From FEN-727 sp036508635 (lineage in GTDB: Bacteria > Actinomycetota > Geothermincolia > Fen-727 > Anoxymicrobiaceae): a stretch of 6,604 bases of DNA. Made by a program: the position numbers and the translations under genes. The stretch lies in contig DATCGY010000124.1 of assembly GCA_036508635.1 (NCBI GenBank), positions 1-6,604 of the forward strand. The letters run 5' to 3'. The notes under the pieces were generated by a model. The model did not search any database, had not been told where the DNA came from, and saw only the letters and a list, made by a program, of their open reading frames with translations. The first letter of the stretch is position 1, and the number at the start of each line of letters is the position of its first letter. Positions 1-5,089 of this stretch are shown piece after piece.

Positions 1-144
1 TGGCGAGCAATCGCCATCTGGGGTAGCCGCGAGGCCTTTGATGAGTATCGCAAGTCGGTCGAAACCCCGGCGGGTATGGTCATGTTTCGCTTGGTGGGAG
101 CCGAGCCTCAGATGACGCTCTTCGAGGTCGCGCTTCAGACGTGA
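1..144 (+). CDS. C-terminal fragment of an unrecognised small protein
   Basis: The frame is open from the first base of the window and ends at TGA 142-144, giving 47 residues of a truncated C-terminus. It starts WRAIAIWGSREAFDEYRKSV and ends LFEVALQT. The alternation of a short beta-strand (AIAIW), a helix (SREAFDEYRKSV) and a final strand (LFEVAL) resembles the C-terminal half of a small dimeric alpha/beta-barrel protein such as the antibiotic-biosynthesis-monooxygenase-like superfamily, but that is only a fold-level impression and no catalytic residue can be checked. Coding is supported by the GC-rich third positions and the coherent protein-like composition. The start and most of the gene lie outside the window. 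Function unknown. Confidence 0.6.
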   Translation, partial: WRAIAIWGSREAFDEYRKSVETPAGMVMFRLVGAEPQMTLFEVALQT

Positions 145-300
145 TCGACCAGCAGTGGGGTCAGACGCGATCTCCGCAGGTACGCGCCCGATGAAGCTCG
201 AGCGTGACACTCCCCTGAGAAGATGGCAGCCAAGAGGCCGGGACGAGTTCGGCGCACCGCGTTGTTTCACGCCGCGAAATGAACATGACGCGCGAGTGCA

Positions 301-394
301 GGGCAAGGGTATTCAGCCTGGTGGTCCCGATTCTTCAAAACTGGCGTTAAGTTGCAGGCCCGTCCAAGATAGGTTCGATTCCCCTGCGGCTCCG
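301..394 (+). pseudogene. Degenerate selenocysteine tRNA (tRNA-Sec, UCA) relic
   Basis: Three hallmark loops of bacterial tRNA-Sec occur in the right order and distance. A D-arm-like CCTGGTGGTCCC lies at 317-328, the anticodon loop CTTCAAA (anticodon TCA at 335-337) at 333-339, and the T-loop core GGTTCGATTCC at 372-382. Counting from G301 to the discriminator position 394 gives about 94 nt, the unusual length of tRNA-Sec, with a long variable region (345-368). However, the stems do not close. Acceptor GGGCAAGG against GCGGCTCC pairs at only about four of eight positions, the anticodon stem (328-332 with 340-344) has two mismatches, the T-stem has two, and no CCA follows. It also appears about two bases short between the D-arm and the anticodon stem. 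I read it as a decayed gene, with tRNA-Sec ancestry likely but not certain. Confidence 0.5.
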
Positions 395-549
395 GAAACC
401 CTTCCTGCGCCCTTGCCTGCATCCTATTTGCGGCGCGCCCACCAGTCCAGGGACGAAGTAGCCACTTTCGTGCCCCGCCTCGGTATCCAGAGCGGCCGGT
501 TCGCTGGACCGCCTCCCCCGAGAGGACTAGTGTGATGGTATGGGTGGCC

Positions 550-569
550 ACGGGAAAATTCTTCCCCGT
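550..569 (+). other. Small hairpin in the dodecin leader
   Basis: ACGGG at 550-554 pairs with CCCGT at 565-569, and AA 555-556 can pair with TT 562-563 if C564 is bulged, around an A/T-rich loop. It lies about 17 bases before the AGGAGG at 587. There is no T-run, so it is not an obvious terminator; it could be a leader structure or chance. Confidence 0.2.
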
Positions 570-598
570 CCATAGTCGTCATAATGAGGAGGTGCCAG

Positions 599-820
599 GT
601 GGATAACAGTGTCTACAAAGTCATCGAGCTGGTCGGGACGAGTACCGAGTCCTGGGAGGCGGCCGCGAGGTCGGCGGTCGAGATGGCGGCCCAGAGCCTG
701 GAGGACGTCCGGGTGGCCGAAGTCGTCAAGATGGACATGCGCCTCGAGAACAACAAGGTTGCCCAGTTCCGTACCAAGGTGATGGTCTCCTTCAAATACC
801 ACAAAGACCTGGCCGAGTAG
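599..820 (+). CDS. Dodecin family protein (Trp-less, calcium-dodecin-like)
   Basis: Dodecins are 65-75 residue proteins with a beta-alpha-beta-beta fold that assemble into hollow dodecamers and store or buffer flavins or other ligands in the cytoplasm. This 73-residue protein has the family's opening YKVIELVGTS (residues 6-15), the single helix (about 17-35), and the two long strands RVAEVVKMDMRLE and KVAQFRTKVMVSFKY. The start is GTG 599: AGGAGG at 587-592 is six bases upstream, whereas ATG 584 overlaps the Shine-Dalgarno sequence. The Trp that stacks on flavin in archaeal and other flavin dodecins is replaced by Val39, and the Gln of the following strand by Arg58. The same substitutions occur, from memory, in M. 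tuberculosis Rv0379, described as a calcium dodecin. Family assignment is firm; the ligand is open. Confidence 0.93.
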   Translation: MDNSVYKVIELVGTSTESWEAAARSAVEMAAQSLEDVRVAEVVKMDMRLENNKVAQFRTKVMVSFKYHKDLAE

Positions 821-857
821 CCGGCCGTCGGCGCGCCGGGGCGGCGTTCCCACCCCG

Positions 858-898
858 GCTGCCGCAGGGCCCTGCCCTCTTCGGGGAGGGTGCGCAGC
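858..898 (+). terminator. Possible terminator-like hairpin after dodecin
   Basis: GCTGC 858-862 pairs with GCAGC 894-898, enclosing an inner perfect stem CCCTC 875-879 / GAGGG 886-890 with a TTCGGG loop. It begins 37 bases after the dodecin stop codon. No T-run follows, so if it ends transcription it is a non-canonical (or Rho-assisted) site. Confidence 0.3.
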
Positions 899-974
899 TC
901 AAGAGCTTCCCTTCGCTTCCCGGGTACCAGATGGGAGTTGAAGTCCACTGTGGCTGAGGCAGTCGAACGGTTGA

Positions 975-994
975 GCACACGTTCGTACGTGCGC
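975..994 (+). other. Hairpin immediately upstream of the small membrane gene's RBS
   Basis: GCACACGT 975-982 pairs with ACGTGCGC 987-994 at seven of eight positions around a TCGT loop, ending five bases before the GGAGG at 999. It could be a regulatory structure affecting ribosome access, or part of an operator; nothing else supports either. Confidence 0.25.
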
Positions 995-998
995 TAAT

Positions 999-1003
999 GG
1001 AGG
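999..1003 (+). promoter_or_regulatory. Shine-Dalgarno GGAGG deciding the start at 1009
   Basis: GGAGG is five bases ahead of ATG 1009 and only two ahead of ATG 1006. An in-frame ATG at 997 overlaps it. ATG 1009 is therefore the best start for the small membrane protein. Confidence 0.5.
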
Positions 1004-1008
1004 CGATG

Positions 1009-1140
1009 ATGGAAGTTGAAGACAGCCAACAGGACGCAAGAGAGGCCGCGTCAAACAAAGGGGTCCTTTGGATCCTTCTTGCGCTCGTCATTACGGGACT
1101 CGCGGCCGGCTACCATTGGTGGCGCGCACTGCCCAGGTGA
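1009..1140 (+). CDS. Small single-pass membrane protein, 43 aa
   Basis: Reading from ATG 1009 to TGA 1138-1140 gives a 43-residue protein with three clear parts. There is a charged N-terminus (MEVEDSQQDAREAASNK), then one hydrophobic span of about 19 residues beginning GVLWILLALVITGLAAG, then a short YHWWRALPR tail. The aromatic belt (Y, H, W, W) followed by two Arg is typical of a membrane interface. With an acidic N-terminus and a basic C-terminus, the positive-inside rule suggests the N-terminus outside. A good GGAGG precedes the start. It is the next gene after dodecin on the same strand, 188 bases downstream, with hairpins between, so co-transcription is uncertain. I recognise no family; small membrane peptides of this kind are often missed because of length. 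It could be chance, but the combination of RBS and a well-formed TM segment makes a real gene more likely. Confidence 0.6.
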   Translation: MEVEDSQQDAREAASNKGVLWILLALVITGLAAGYHWWRALPR

Positions 1141-1142
1141 AA

Positions 1143-1172
1143 GCCGGCAAGTTTGTTTGTTGATTTGTCGGC
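1143..1172 (+). terminator. Stem-loop just after the small membrane gene
   Basis: GCCGGCAA 1143-1150 pairs with TTGTCGGC 1165-1172 (eight pairs, one G-T) around a 14-base T-rich loop, starting two bases after the TGA. There is no downstream T-run, so terminator function is tentative, but its position directly behind the stop codon supports a 3'-end structure and indirectly supports the gene. Confidence 0.35.
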
Positions 1173-1332
1173 GTGCAACGCGCCACGCCCAAGCTCAGAT
1201 TGCTCGTTCAGCGACCTATCGCGCCCTCGAGTAGGCCGGCTACTCCGTAGCCTGTTACTTCACAGCTGGGAACGATCGCCATGAACGGACGTCGATGGTC
1301 ACCTCAAATATCTGCCGTAAGGGCGCAAACAA

Positions 1333-1479
1333 GTGTCCCCAACGTCGGGCTCGGTCGAAGAGGTAACCCTCAAACCAGGAGTCTCGATCGAAACCGGGGC
1401 CGTGCAGCTACCTGGCCTAGCGCCACACTCGCCAGCTCATGGGAACTACTCGCTCAAGCTGGCCGCCGACCACGCCTAA
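1333..1479 (+). CDS. Doubtful 48-aa ORF or gene remnant convergent with the glycosyltransferase
   Basis: From GTG 1333 to TAA 1477-1479 the frame reads as a protein-like sequence beginning SPTSGSVEEVTLKPGVSIET (residues 2-21) and ending SLKLAADHA, with regular alternation of charged and hydrophobic residues unlike the Arg/Ser-rich chance ORFs nearby. AAGG at 1319-1322 is a weak Shine-Dalgarno ten bases upstream. The last 63 bases overlap the 3' end of the opposite-strand glycosyltransferase. The frame is closed by TAA at 1318, so if it is the tail of a longer gene, that gene is broken. No family recognised; the region 1173-1332 before it shows nothing else. Confidence 0.22.
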   Translation: MSPTSGSVEEVTLKPGVSIETGAVQLPGLAPHSPAHGNYSLKLAADHA

Positions 1480-2865
1480 GCCGTAGGCGGCGAGCATAAG
1501 GACGAAAGGCATGGCCGGAAGACGGTATCGGGTCTGGAAGAAGAAGATGGAGACACCACCCAGGAAGTAGAAGAAGCATAGCAGCGGTAGCAGAGTCTGG
1601 CGTCCTCGCCTAAGACCGGCGAATCCGCCTACGAGAGCAAAGAACAGAAGAACCCAGGTGTAGACCTGCTGAAAGCCCGAAAGCGCATCCAGGGTATTCG
1701 ACCCAATCCCGTCTAGCAACCAGTCCTTTGTCTTGTCGAGGAAGAGCAGCGTTCGCCAGCCGGAAAGGGCCAGGAAACTGCCCGGATGAGAGGAGATCCA
1801 AGAGAGAGCTTGGTCGCGAAAGATCGCATCAAGGGCAGCTTCACGCTTTCCCTGGGAGAGCGCCGCCTCAACAGCCGGGTTCGACCACACCGGGGCCTCA
1901 TCGAAGGTACCGTCGGCGCCGGGGTGGTTGCCGATCAGGAGGTTCAGCCCCACTACGGTATCCGCGGGGATGAACTGTTTCTGGTCGAGGTAGTTGTGAA
2001 CAGTCCAGGGAGTGAGCACCAGCGCCATAGAGAGGACAAAAAGGATGAGCCCTGACCTCAGTCGCCGGAGAATGGAACGCCTACCCCGGGAGAGGGCGAT
2101 CCAAAGAAGGAAAGCCACCGGTAGTAGTAAGGCCTCCGACCGGGTAAGGGCAGCGAGCGCGCAGAGCACCCCGGAGAGGCAGAGCCAAAGACTCGAACTC
2201 TTGAAGACCCCTCGCACGAAGGCATAGGTCGAGAAGACCAGGAAGGTGATGAAGAGCGTCTCCGGCAAAAGGAGGTGGGCATAGGCAAGAAACGGGAGAT
2301 AGCCGGCAGCCAGCAGCAGGCTGACCAGGGCTACCTTCCCCGAGAACAGTTGACCGGCAAGCAAGTAGACGCCAAGGAGAGTGGCGACCCCGAGCAACGA
2401 CTGCACTACGTAGGCCGCCCACCAATGGTGACCGGCCAGGACGTAGATGGCGGCCAAGAACATGATGTAGCCGGGGCCGCGATAGGTGGCCCCATAGGTG
2501 TCTCCGGTTTGAAAGGTGTGCTGGTGGAGCAGCAGAAGGGCGCGCTGGTCATAACCCGTCATGTCGGAAAAAGGAGCGGAGTGCCGCCCCGCAAGAAAAG
2601 CCAGTCGCAGTATCAGAGAGCCGACCAGGACTCCCGCTACGGCAAGCTTCACCCTCCGCTCGGGCGAGTCCCTCCAGAAGCGGGAACGCCGGCCGACATG
2701 CTCTGCCGGGCAGACGTTTGGCGCCAGGGCCGAGGACTCCCCGTCAGCGGGCACCGCTGGACGTTCACTCTCACTGTTTGAGGCGTCGAGAAATGGTGCC
2801 CCGTTGACCCCGGCTTCTCTCGGTTGAGATCCTCGAGGGGAGACGCTCAAGCCTCTCAGCACCAT
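1417..2865 (-). CDS. GT-C membrane glycosyltransferase, ArnT/PMT (GT39/GT83-like) type
   Basis: A 482-residue polytopic membrane protein. GT-C enzymes of this class move a sugar from a polyprenyl-phosphate donor to a lipid, glycan or protein on the outer face of the cytoplasmic membrane. Residues 1-70 are a hydrophilic, probably cytosolic extension; about ten to eleven hydrophobic spans follow from residue 73 to 470. Family signatures are the Asp-containing first loop FSDMTGYD (99-106, with candidate catalytic Asp101 and Asp106), RGPGY (129-133), the LLLPETLF segment (198-205), ALTRSEALLLP (239-249), LTPWTVHNY (284-292), LLIGNHPGADGTF (309-321) and RYRLPAMPF (446-454). The substrate cannot be told from sequence. 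ATG 2863-2865 starts 18 bases after the stop of the DUF6485 gene, suggesting one operon; the RBS is only moderate (AGAAGG, 11 bases), so a slightly different start is possible. The 3' end meets the plus-strand region convergently. Confidence 0.9.
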   Translation of the reverse strand: MVLRGLSVSPRGSQPREAGVNGAPFLDASNSESERPAVPADGESSALAPNVCPAEHVGRRSRFWRDSPERRVKLAVAGVLVGSLILRLAFLAGRHSAPFSDMTGYDQRALLLLHQHTFQTGDTYGATYRGPGYIMFLAAIYVLAGHHWWAAYVVQSLLGVATLLGVYLLAGQLFSGKVALVSLLLAAGYLPFLAYAHLLLPETLFITFLVFSTYAFVRGVFKSSSLWLCLSGVLCALAALTRSEALLLPVAFLLWIALSRGRRSILRRLRSGLILFVLSMALVLTPWTVHNYLDQKQFIPADTVVGLNLLIGNHPGADGTFDEAPVWSNPAVEAALSQGKREAALDAIFRDQALSWISSHPGSFLALSGWRTLLFLDKTKDWLLDGIGSNTLDALSGFQQVYTWVLLFFALVGGFAGLRRGRQTLLPLLCFFYFLGGVSIFFFQTRYRLPAMPFVLMLAAYGLGVVGGQLERVVPMSWRVWR

Positions 2866-2883
2866 GCCTCGCTCTACCTTCTC

Positions 2884-3087
2884 TTAGACCCTTCCTTGTC
2901 CGACGAGCCGGGCAAAGTGCGTAAACGAGCGGTCATAGGTCGCCTCCGCCGCGGTCGGAAACACGCAGGCCGGCAACTCGTTTGACCTTAAGTGGTACTG
3001 GATGCAGTCACAGCACATCCCTTTCCGCGGACAGGGATCATAGGTGCAGTTGCACCGACCCAGCGTTACGACTTTCTTGCATTCCAT
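2884..3087 (-). CDS. DUF6485 family Cys-rich small protein
   Basis: A 67-residue protein with eight cysteines: Cys3, 12, 14, 19, 25, 26, 28 and 41. The order C-x8-C-N-C-T-Y-x2-C-x-R-K-G-x-C-C-x-C, followed by LPACVFP and TYDRSF, matches what I remember of the DUF6485 family, which occurs widely in anaerobic bacteria and archaea and has no established function. The clustered cysteines suggest bound zinc or an iron-sulfur centre (inference). There is no signal peptide, so it is cytosolic. ATG 3085-3087 has CGGAGG eight bases upstream. It is the first gene of a likely two-gene unit with the GT-C glycosyltransferase 18 bases downstream. Its length is usual for the family and it looks intact. Confidence 0.88.
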   Translation of the reverse strand: MECKKVVTLGRCNCTYDPCPRKGMCCDCIQYHLRSNELPACVFPTAAEATYDRSFTHFARLVGQGRV

Positions 3088-3135
3088 GCAGCGGGCCTCC
3101 GAGGACAGGAGTCAGCATTTCGTCGGGCTTCTGTC

Positions 3136-3164
3136 AGGTTAGTGCGCACGCCCGTGCTGGTCAA
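3136..3164 (-). promoter_or_regulatory. Candidate promoter for the DUF6485-glycosyltransferase unit
   Basis: On the minus strand TTGACC (3164-3159) and TAACCT (3141-3136) are separated by 17 bases. The -35 matches consensus at five of six positions and the -10 keeps the key first, second and last bases. Transcription would start about 40 bases before the ATG at 3087. Seen by eye only. Confidence 0.35.
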
Positions 3165-3241
3165 TGCGGCGGGGTCTTGGACTGGACGCCCCGGAGCCCG
3201 ACCCTTTGCTCCAACTTGCCGGAACCCAGACAATCGGGATA

Positions 3242-3258
3242 TGGTGCTTGCGGCACCA
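3242..3258 (-). terminator. Weak hairpin downstream of ridA
   Basis: TGGTGC and GCACCA form a perfect six-base stem with a five-base loop, about 42 bases beyond the ridA stop codon. No T-run follows on the minus strand, so terminator function is only suggested by position. Confidence 0.2.
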
Positions 3259-3299
3259 GCGTCGAAGAAGCCGGCAGACTAGGTTGCCTTTGCCGTCGC

Positions 3300-3758
3300 C
3301 TATTCATCCGGGAGCACGGCAATGCAGGCTATTTCCACGACCTGGCCTTTCGCTCCTAACCCGGATACCCCGATCAAGTCGCGAGTGGGCGGGTTGCGGT
3401 CGCTTGCCAGCTCGGGGCAGTGCTCGCGGAAGAAGTCGTCCAGGACGTCGAAGCGGTAGTTGGGATGCTTGCTCACCCCATCGGGGAAGTCTGGTCCGAC
3501 CACATACATGATCAGCTTCACCATGTTGTCCAGGGAGGAGCCCATCTCCTCGAGCCGCTCCTTCATCTTCTCGAGCGCCAGCCGAGTCTGCGCGGCGGCT
3601 CCTTCCACCACCCGTCCCCCTTTGCGGAAGTCCTCAGTCGGGTCATGTCCCTCAGTCCCGGCTAGGAAGACGAAGCCTCGCGCTCCAGTGACGACCGTTC
3701 CTTTCCCCCAATGCATGAGGTTATCGCCGTGATACAGCTTGTAGGTTTTCTTCTCCAT
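3300..3758 (-). CDS. RidA family (YjgF/YER057c/UK114) protein
   Basis: RidA-family proteins are trimeric cytosolic deaminases. The founding member hydrolyses reactive enamine/imine intermediates released by PLP enzymes such as threonine dehydratase, protecting other PLP enzymes. This 152-residue protein has the family's order: an N-terminal strand pair with GARGFVFLAGTEGHDP (25-40), the long helix beginning AAAQTRLALEKM (54-65) and continuing to the LDNMVKLIMYV segment, a helix FDVLDDFFREHCPEL (102-117 region), and the C-terminal PPTRDLIGVSGL and VVEIACIAVL. Arg126 in PPTRD corresponds to the carboxylate-binding Arg of active RidA, and Glu142 to the conserved Glu in the final strand, so deaminase activity is plausible. 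It is somewhat longer than the usual 125-130 residues because of an insertion around residues 92-122, so it may belong to another Rid subfamily rather than strict RidA. ATG 3756-3758 has AAAGGG seven bases upstream. Monocistronic by position. Confidence 0.92.
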   Translation of the reverse strand: MEKKTYKLYHGDNLMHWGKGTVVTGARGFVFLAGTEGHDPTEDFRKGGRVVEGAAAQTRLALEKMKERLEEMGSSLDNMVKLIMYVVGPDFPDGVSKHPNYRFDVLDDFFREHCPELASDRNPPTRDLIGVSGLGAKGQVVEIACIAVLPDE

Positions 3759-3781
3759 CTTCCGGCCCTTTCACGCGGGTT

Positions 3782-3800
3782 GAGTGTATGGCGAACACTC
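3782..3800. promoter_or_regulatory. Inverted repeat upstream of the RidA-family gene
   Basis: GAGTGT 3782-3787 and ACACTC 3795-3800 form a perfect six-base dyad around seven bases, 24 bases upstream of the start codon. The position suits an operator or leader hairpin, but a short dyad of this kind can occur by chance. Confidence 0.2.
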
Positions 3801-3951
3801 CGAAGCGGCGTATACCAATGACTGGTTCCTCTTCGGCGACACACAAGCTACTACCGTTGTCAGGAGACCCTACTGAGGCCGTTGACACTAAGTGCGCAGC
3901 CCGCCGTTTGATCTGCCACTGCCGTATCGACAGCCCGAGGCGTGCTCTACT

Positions 3952-4788
3952 TCACTTATGGCAAGGGTCACTAACTGTTGGTGGTGACCGTCTCGGAGGA
4001 GCCGCAGACGCCGCTACCGACTCGCCAAAAACGAAACGGCCGGAAGCCTCCGGCCGTTTCAGATGGTCCCCTCGGGGACTCACCGCAATTCTGAAGTCAT
4101 TATACCCATAGGGCTTCATATGGTCTATGTCGATCATGGCGAAGCTGGCAATAAGGGAACGAAAGCGCCAGGCGAGCTCATATCGTAGGTCGAGACCAAC
4201 CCTGACCACCGGGGAGACGGTGCTGGTGAGCGAGTTGAGGGTGTCTTCGCCTTCCACCGCCAAGACGGCACGGCCGAGCAGATCTTGATCGATGTTGAAC
4301 TTCAATTCGTCCTCTTGCTCATCCCAATACAACGGCAGCGGACCAAACTCTTCCTCGTCCCAGTCGGAATCCTCGCCATCGAAGGCGTCCTCGAGTGCAG
4401 CAACCTGATTCACGACCACCAGCACGCGTGCCGGGTCAATGGCGAGAAGGCTTTCCAGTGTGGCTTGCAGTTGATTCGCCTGTCCCAAGAACTGATCAAC
4501 CGGCTCAACGTATTCGTGCCAAAAAGCCGGACTGTCGGGGGACGGAACGCCACGCCCCGGATCTTCAGGGTGTGTCAGGTTTGGAAAGAACCGGGCGAAC
4601 CCTTGGCCGTAACGAGGAGAGACCCTAGTGACCGGCACTGCGAGCGTCCACCGGCCGCCTTGCCAGACGTGAGCCCGCGAGTTCAATTCCTGGATCTTGG
4701 CGCGTCGCTCCGGAGAATCAGTTCCCCCGTCGGGCACCTGCCAGCCGGCCGGAAGAACAGGACACCATTGGGGGATGGTGACAAGCAA
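3952..4788 (-). CDS. Acidic protein of unknown function, 278 aa
   Basis: I do not recognise this protein. It has no signal peptide or membrane span. The N-terminal part (1-90) is rich in Pro, Trp and Gly. A helical section follows (about 96-118), then DPARVLVVVNQVAALED (118-134), and a strongly acidic stretch from 133 to 161 with many Asp, Glu and aromatic residues. The more regular segment LRYELAWRFRSLIASFAMID lies at 201-220. The only start that fits the open frame is TTG 4786-4788, ten bases after the stop of the membrane gene, with no good Shine-Dalgarno; translational coupling is possible and the true start could be further in. An intrinsic terminator at 4027-4060 lies inside the frame and encodes residues 243-254, so the last 36 residues (Ala/Pro/Ser-rich) may not be original. 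Coding is supported by composition; the opposite-strand frame is its mirror. Confidence 0.65.
   Translation of the reverse strand: MLVTIPQWCPVLPAGWQVPDGGTDSPERRAKIQELNSRAHVWQGGRWTLAVPVTRVSPRYGQGFARFFPNLTHPEDPGRGVPSPDSPAFWHEYVEPVDQFLGQANQLQATLESLLAIDPARVLVVVNQVAALEDAFDGEDSDWDEEEFGPLPLYWDEQEDELKFNIDQDLLGRAVLAVEGEDTLNSLTSTVSPVVRVGLDLRYELAWRFRSLIASFAMIDIDHMKPYGYNDFRIAVSPRGDHLKRPEASGRFVFGESVAASAAPPRRSPPTVSDPCHK
4027..4060 (-). terminator. Strong intrinsic terminator on the minus strand
   Basis: GAAACGGCCGGA 4033-4044 and TCCGGCCGTTTC 4049-4060 form a perfect 12-base-pair stem with an AGCC loop. On the minus strand the stem is followed by GTTTTTGG (4032-4025), a five-T run. This is a textbook Rho-independent terminator for the unit 5089 to 3952. 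A second small hairpin (GTCCC 4066-4070 / GGGAC 4075-4079) precedes it. Unusually, it falls inside the open frame of the acidic protein. Confidence 0.85.
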
Positions 4789-4798
4789 GGCGGGGCCG

Positions 4799-5089
4799 CT
4801 AGCTATGTCGCGCCCGTTGGCGCGTCGTCGCGCTCCGCCGATTGAACATGCCTATGGTCGCGAGGGCAATGACCACGATGATAAGGACGCGCAGCCAGAG
4901 CACGAGGGAGCTGTGCCAGATCCAGAGGGAACCGACCCAGGGCAGGAAGATGATCCAGAGTATGACCTCAAACACGAGGGGAATCGTAGCGAGCCAATGC
5001 TGGATGTGTCCTAAGGTACTGGGCGTGAAGATCCACAGCGCGGCGAACGCAATCCAGAGGCCCGTTACGGGAAAGCCAAGAAAAGGCAT
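4799..5089 (-). CDS. Three-TM small membrane protein, unknown function
   Basis: A 96-residue hydrophobic protein with three predicted membrane spans: about residues 4-21, 33-56 and 63-82. A basic tail, NRRSATTRQRARHS, makes a cytoplasmic C-terminus likely. Trp is abundant in the spans (several WI/LW pairs). I recognise no family with known function; small actinobacterial membrane proteins of this shape are common and uncharacterised. ATG 5087-5089 is preceded by GGAGG five bases upstream, a good ribosome binding site. The stop is 10 bases before the TTG start of the acidic protein, so the two are probably co-transcribed and end at the terminator at 4027-4060. Confidence 0.8.
   Translation of the reverse strand: MPFLGFPVTGLWIAFAALWIFTPSTLGHIQHWLATIPLVFEVILWIIFLPWVGSLWIWHSSLVLWLRVLIIVVIALATIGMFNRRSATTRQRARHS

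Larger units (their letters stand above)
145..598. other. Gene-poor stretch with a tRNA-Sec relic
   Basis: No convincing protein gene is present. Long open frames exist on both strands here, but they are Arg/Pro/Ser-rich, lack a ribosome binding site and look like GC-driven chance ORFs. The recognisable content is the degenerate tRNA-Sec-like sequence at 301-394 and a small imperfect hairpin at 550-569, about 20 bases ahead of the dodecin ribosome binding site. The dodecin promoter should lie here, but I see no clear -35/-10 pair. Confidence 0.5.

Noticed and set aside
155..535. Open frames on both strands over the region before dodecin
   Set aside because: They have Arg/Pro/Ser-rich composition and no RBS, and they run across the tRNA-Sec-like sequence; best read as GC-driven chance.
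2275..2781. Plus-strand open frame of 168 codons opposite the glycosyltransferase
   Set aside because: The glycosyltransferase on the minus strand has many family motifs; this is an antisense shadow.
4285..4845. Plus-strand open frame of 186 codons opposite the acidic protein
   Set aside because: Its hydrophobic start is simply the complement of Asp/Glu codons of the acidic stretch. There is no RBS and the rest is Arg/Pro-rich.
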